From contig NZ_JALPRR010000001.1 of the NCBI RefSeq assembly GCF_023630205.1, positions 310,001 to 374,000 on the forward strand: DNA of 64,000 nt. The letters run 5' to 3'. Positions 61,721-64,000 of the stretch are shown piece by piece. A program made the position numbers and the translations under genes. Numbering within the stretch: the first letter of the stretch is position 1; each line of letters opens with the position of its first letter. This DNA is from Pontibacter ruber. Lineage in GTDB: Bacteria; Bacteroidota; Bacteroidia; Cytophagales; Hymenobacteraceae. The notes beneath the pieces are model-generated. The model did no database searches and had not been told where the DNA came from. It saw nothing but the letters and a program-made list of their open reading frames with translations.

Positions 61721-64000
61721 TTAGTTCTTCACCATGCGGGTCTGGTATACTTCGTTGCCTGCAACCATCTTCAGGATGTACATGCCGTTGCGCAGGGTAG
61801 CCGTACGTGCGTTCAGTTGCTCCTGCACGCTCTGCTGATCGCCCGTTAGCTCAAATAACTTGTTGCCTTCTGATGTCAGAACAGTCAGTGAGATAGTTTC
61901 GAGGGTGCTGATCGTCTCAGGCAACATCAGGTTGGCGTTGTTACCGCGTGTCGGGTTAGGGTACACACGGAAAGCCAGCTCCTGACCGTTGGCAACACCT
62001 ACCGGGATGTCGTTCTCACGGATGGCCAGCGTGAAGTTACGTGCAGCGCCGATACCCAGATCCGTGCTCACGCCATTGATCGAGAACGTTACCTGCTCGG
62101 TTGGCTCTACCAGTTTGTCATCTACCAGTGTCACATCAAAAGAAGTGGTAGTAGCGTTGGCTGGTATGGTTACCATGAAAACGTTGTTAGCAGCAGCAGG
62201 CACTGTACTGTAGTCAGCGGCAGTTGCTGTCGCATTCTCTTCTACCGTAAAATATACCGTGTGTGGCTTCGCCTGTGGCTCAGACAATGTCAGGTTCACA
62301 GAGAAAGTACCCGCGTCTTCTGCTTTGGCTACATAAGCTTCAGAGAACGTAACGGCAGGTGTACCGGTAAAGCTGAAACGGGCCGAAACCGGTGCATGGT
62401 CGGAAGTAGTCGCTCTGTAGCTCGGGATGCTGTTTACCAAACCGTTCTCGATCTGGATAGACTCCTCTACATACTCATCGTTCAGAGACTTGGAAATGAT
62501 GATGTGGTCGAGGAAGCTTCTGAAAGAACCGGAAGCATAGGTATACTGACCAGCCACACTCAAATCATAGGTCAGGGCTCTGTAGTTGTTGTCTACTACA
62601 AACGGCGCCAGCGTAGACGGCAAATTGTTTACCACCGATACATCCACGTCGTCGTTCATGTCGCCCATCATCACCAGGTTGATGTCCGGGTATTGCGCTG
62701 TAAGGCTATCTTTCAATACCTGGATGTCATACTTGCGCTGGTTGTAAGGCGCCACGTTCGTGCCTGAATTGGCTCTGGTGTGCAGGTTAACCAGGTGCAG
62801 GCGCTGCGTTACGCCGTTCATGGTAGCTTCCACTTCTACCATGTATGGCAGACGGCCGCTGGCCCAGAAGCTGGTCTGTGAGCTTGGGTAGTTTGGCAGT
62901 GTAGCAGTACCGGCAATTACATCGTTATACAGTTTCTGCAGCAGTACCTTCTGGCTCTTGATCTTCACCACGTCCTTTTTGTAGGCGATCACCAGTTTCT
63001 GCGGCACCAGGTTGCGGCTTGGGTCCCATGAATAAGACGTCACATCCGACTTCACGAAATCGTAGCCGTTCAGCTCGCTCACCAGTTTGGCAATGGCTTC
63101 GTCGTTGGCTACTTCCTGGAAGGCAAAGATATCAGCGTTCAGGTCCTGTAGTAGTTTTTTGGCGTTCTGGAACTGCAGCTCTTCATCTTCCGGACCAAGC
63201 TCAGCACCTCTGTCGTCTTTGTCAGCCCCAAACCATTCGGTGTTCCAGGTCACAATGTCCAGCGTGCTGCTCTTCGGTAGAGACGAACCAAGCAGGCTGC
63301 CTTTTACCACAGAGAATTCGCCGCTGGTAAAGGTGATGTTGCCGGCAATCTTAAGGGCCGTTGTGCCTGGCTTGAAGCGAACAGAAACGGTGTTCTGTGC
63401 ACTAGCTTCGGCTGAAGTATAAGTAAGTGCTGAAGTATAAGTTCTACCGTCTTTCGAAAGTTCGAAGCCGGCAGAAGCCGTTAGCGTAAGTGCCTCGTTG
63501 AAGCCGGCCGCTTTAAAGGTAAAGGCCTGCGGCGCAGAAGCATTTGGCACTTCCACTACACCAAAGTCATAGTTGAAGTCGCTTACCACCAGCAGCTGGT
63601 TTACGTTCTCTACAGCGAAATCATCTACTGTCCAGCGGGCAGAACCGTCTACAACAGCTTCTGAAGTATAAACAAAGGCAACATGCACCGAAGCACCTTT
63701 ATAGTCAGAAAGGTCTACTACCGACTGCTTCCATACATCCGAAGCCGTGGCCGGGAAATCACCGTTCAGCTCAGTCCAGGCAGCGGTTGCCGGAGCGCTT
63801 ACACCGTCGTAATTAGTAGAAACCATCAGCTTCATGCCCGGACCTTTGAAAGCGGTTCTGGTCCAGAAAGAAAGGGCAGCAATGTTAAAGTCCGTCAGGT
63901 TCAGCGACGGCGAGATCAGCCAGTCCTGGTTATCGCGGGAGCCACCGCTGTAGCCGTTTATCTGCACGGCGCTGTTGCGCGGGCTTTCTTCAGTTTCTCT
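61721..64000 (-). CDS. Type IX-secreted endonuclease/exonuclease/phosphatase family protein (5' end outside window)
   Basis: The frame continues past 64000, so the N-terminus is missing; at least 760 residues are visible. In order: a choice-of-anchor J-type lectin fold (WLISPSLNLTDFNIAALSFWTRTAFKGPG), a 90-residue beta domain, and the endonuclease/exonuclease/phosphatase core. The core shows IVTWNTEWFG, IFAFQEVANDEAI, LVNLHTRANSGTN, VMMGDMNDDVDV and TSDHAPVSARF, all catalytic segments. A Calx-beta-like domain follows and the C-terminal type IX sorting domain ends NGMYILKMVAGNEVYQTRMVKN. It is likely a surface-bound or released nuclease or phosphodiesterase for nutrient scavenging. Confidence 0.9.
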   Translation of the reverse strand, partial: RETEESPRNSAVQINGYSGGSRDNQDWLISPSLNLTDFNIAALSFWTRTAFKGPGMKLMVSTNYDGVSAPATAAWTELNGDFPATASDVWKQSVVDLSDYKGASVHVAFVYTSEAVVDGSARWTVDDFAVENVNQLLVVSDFNYDFGVVEVPNASAPQAFTFKAAGFNEALTLTASAGFELSKDGRTYTSALTYTSAEASAQNTVSVRFKPGTTALKIAGNITFTSGEFSVVKGSLLGSSLPKSSTLDIVTWNTEWFGADKDDRGAELGPEDEELQFQNAKKLLQDLNADIFAFQEVANDEAIAKLVSELNGYDFVKSDVTSYSWDPSRNLVPQKLVIAYKKDVVKIKSQKVLLQKLYNDVIAGTATLPNYPSSQTSFWASGRLPYMVEVEATMNGVTQRLHLVNLHTRANSGTNVAPYNQRKYDIQVLKDSLTAQYPDINLVMMGDMNDDVDVSVVNNLPSTLAPFVVDNNYRALTYDLSVAGQYTYASGSFRSFLDHIIISKSLNDEYVEESIQIENGLVNSIPSYRATTSDHAPVSARFSFTGTPAVTFSEAYVAKAEDAGTFSVNLTLSEPQAKPHTVYFTVEENATATAADYSTVPAAANNVFMVTIPANATTTSFDVTLVDDKLVEPTEQVTFSINGVSTDLGIGAARNFTLAIRENDIPVGVANGQELAFRVYPNPTRGNNANLMLPETISTLETISLTVLTSEGNKLFELTGDQQSVQEQLNARTATLRNGMYILKMVAGNEVYQTRMVKN

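Overview
The window looks like chromosome of a Cytophagales bacterium (phylum Bacteroidota), most like the Hymenobacteraceae/Pontibacter group; the genus is inference. Evidence seen here: a type IX secretion C-terminal domain on a secreted nuclease, a TonB receptor with an N-terminal carboxypeptidase-regulatory-like domain, a DUF4856-imelysin-HTTM-TonB operon, and several promoters of the Bacteroidota form TTTG-N19/20-TAnnTTTG. There is no phage, insertion sequence, CRISPR array or rRNA operon. The only RNA gene found is tRNA-Ser(UGA). Base composition is even, and gene pairs are often convergent and separated by perfect hairpins.

Layout. 1-7 kb: end of a DUF922 protein, an alkyltransferase-like DNA repair protein, and a three-gene RND efflux operon (fusion protein, pump, TolC). 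7-16 kb: MgtC/DUF4010 membrane protein, a response regulator/histidine kinase/lipoprotein unit, PAP2 phosphatase, AI-2E-type permease and a LacI-type regulator. 16-25 kb: a transporter run (DedA, Kup, flippase-like protein, two APC permeases) with three small exported or membrane proteins between them. 25-31.5 kb: an iron-uptake operon behind a promoter bracketed by two palindromes. 31.6-37.4 kb: tRNA-Ser, YihY, thioesterase, MltG, YciO-type protein, lipid A-type acyltransferase, WbqC. 37.4-44 kb: ClpC, acyl-CoA carboxylase beta subunit, M42 peptidase, and a vitamin B12-binding-like protein without a signal peptide. 44-52 kb: aroA-aroB, a calcium-type P-ATPase, DAHP synthase/chorismate mutase and proline dehydrogenase. 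52-56 kb: an envelope-stress-like block (small lipoprotein, ECF sigma factor, membrane protein joining an anti-sigma-like cytoplasmic part to a periplasmic trypsin-like protease, glycine-zipper stress protein, DUF4142 lipoprotein). 56-64 kb: TesA-like esterase, a decayed DUF2383 gene, Prc protease, gamma-glutamyltransferase, a small membrane protein, and a type IX-secreted endonuclease/phosphatase cut by the window end.

Five observations stand out. (1) Arrays of degenerate 7-8 bp tandem repeats occur at eight places; six overlap or abut stop codons, and four have an inverted partner array. (2) A roughly 215-bp element at 43899-44113 has a 28-bp outer stem and five internal hairpins. (3) The sigma factor and the divergent small lipoprotein each have the same bipartite sequence CGGGTTAC-N14-GGTAT in front of them, a candidate self-controlled ECF promoter pair. 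(4) The sigma factor's partner appears to fuse anti-sigma and HtrA-like protease parts. (5) A short word, AAGTATA/TATACTT, recurs through genes, terminator stems, hairpin loops and a promoter.
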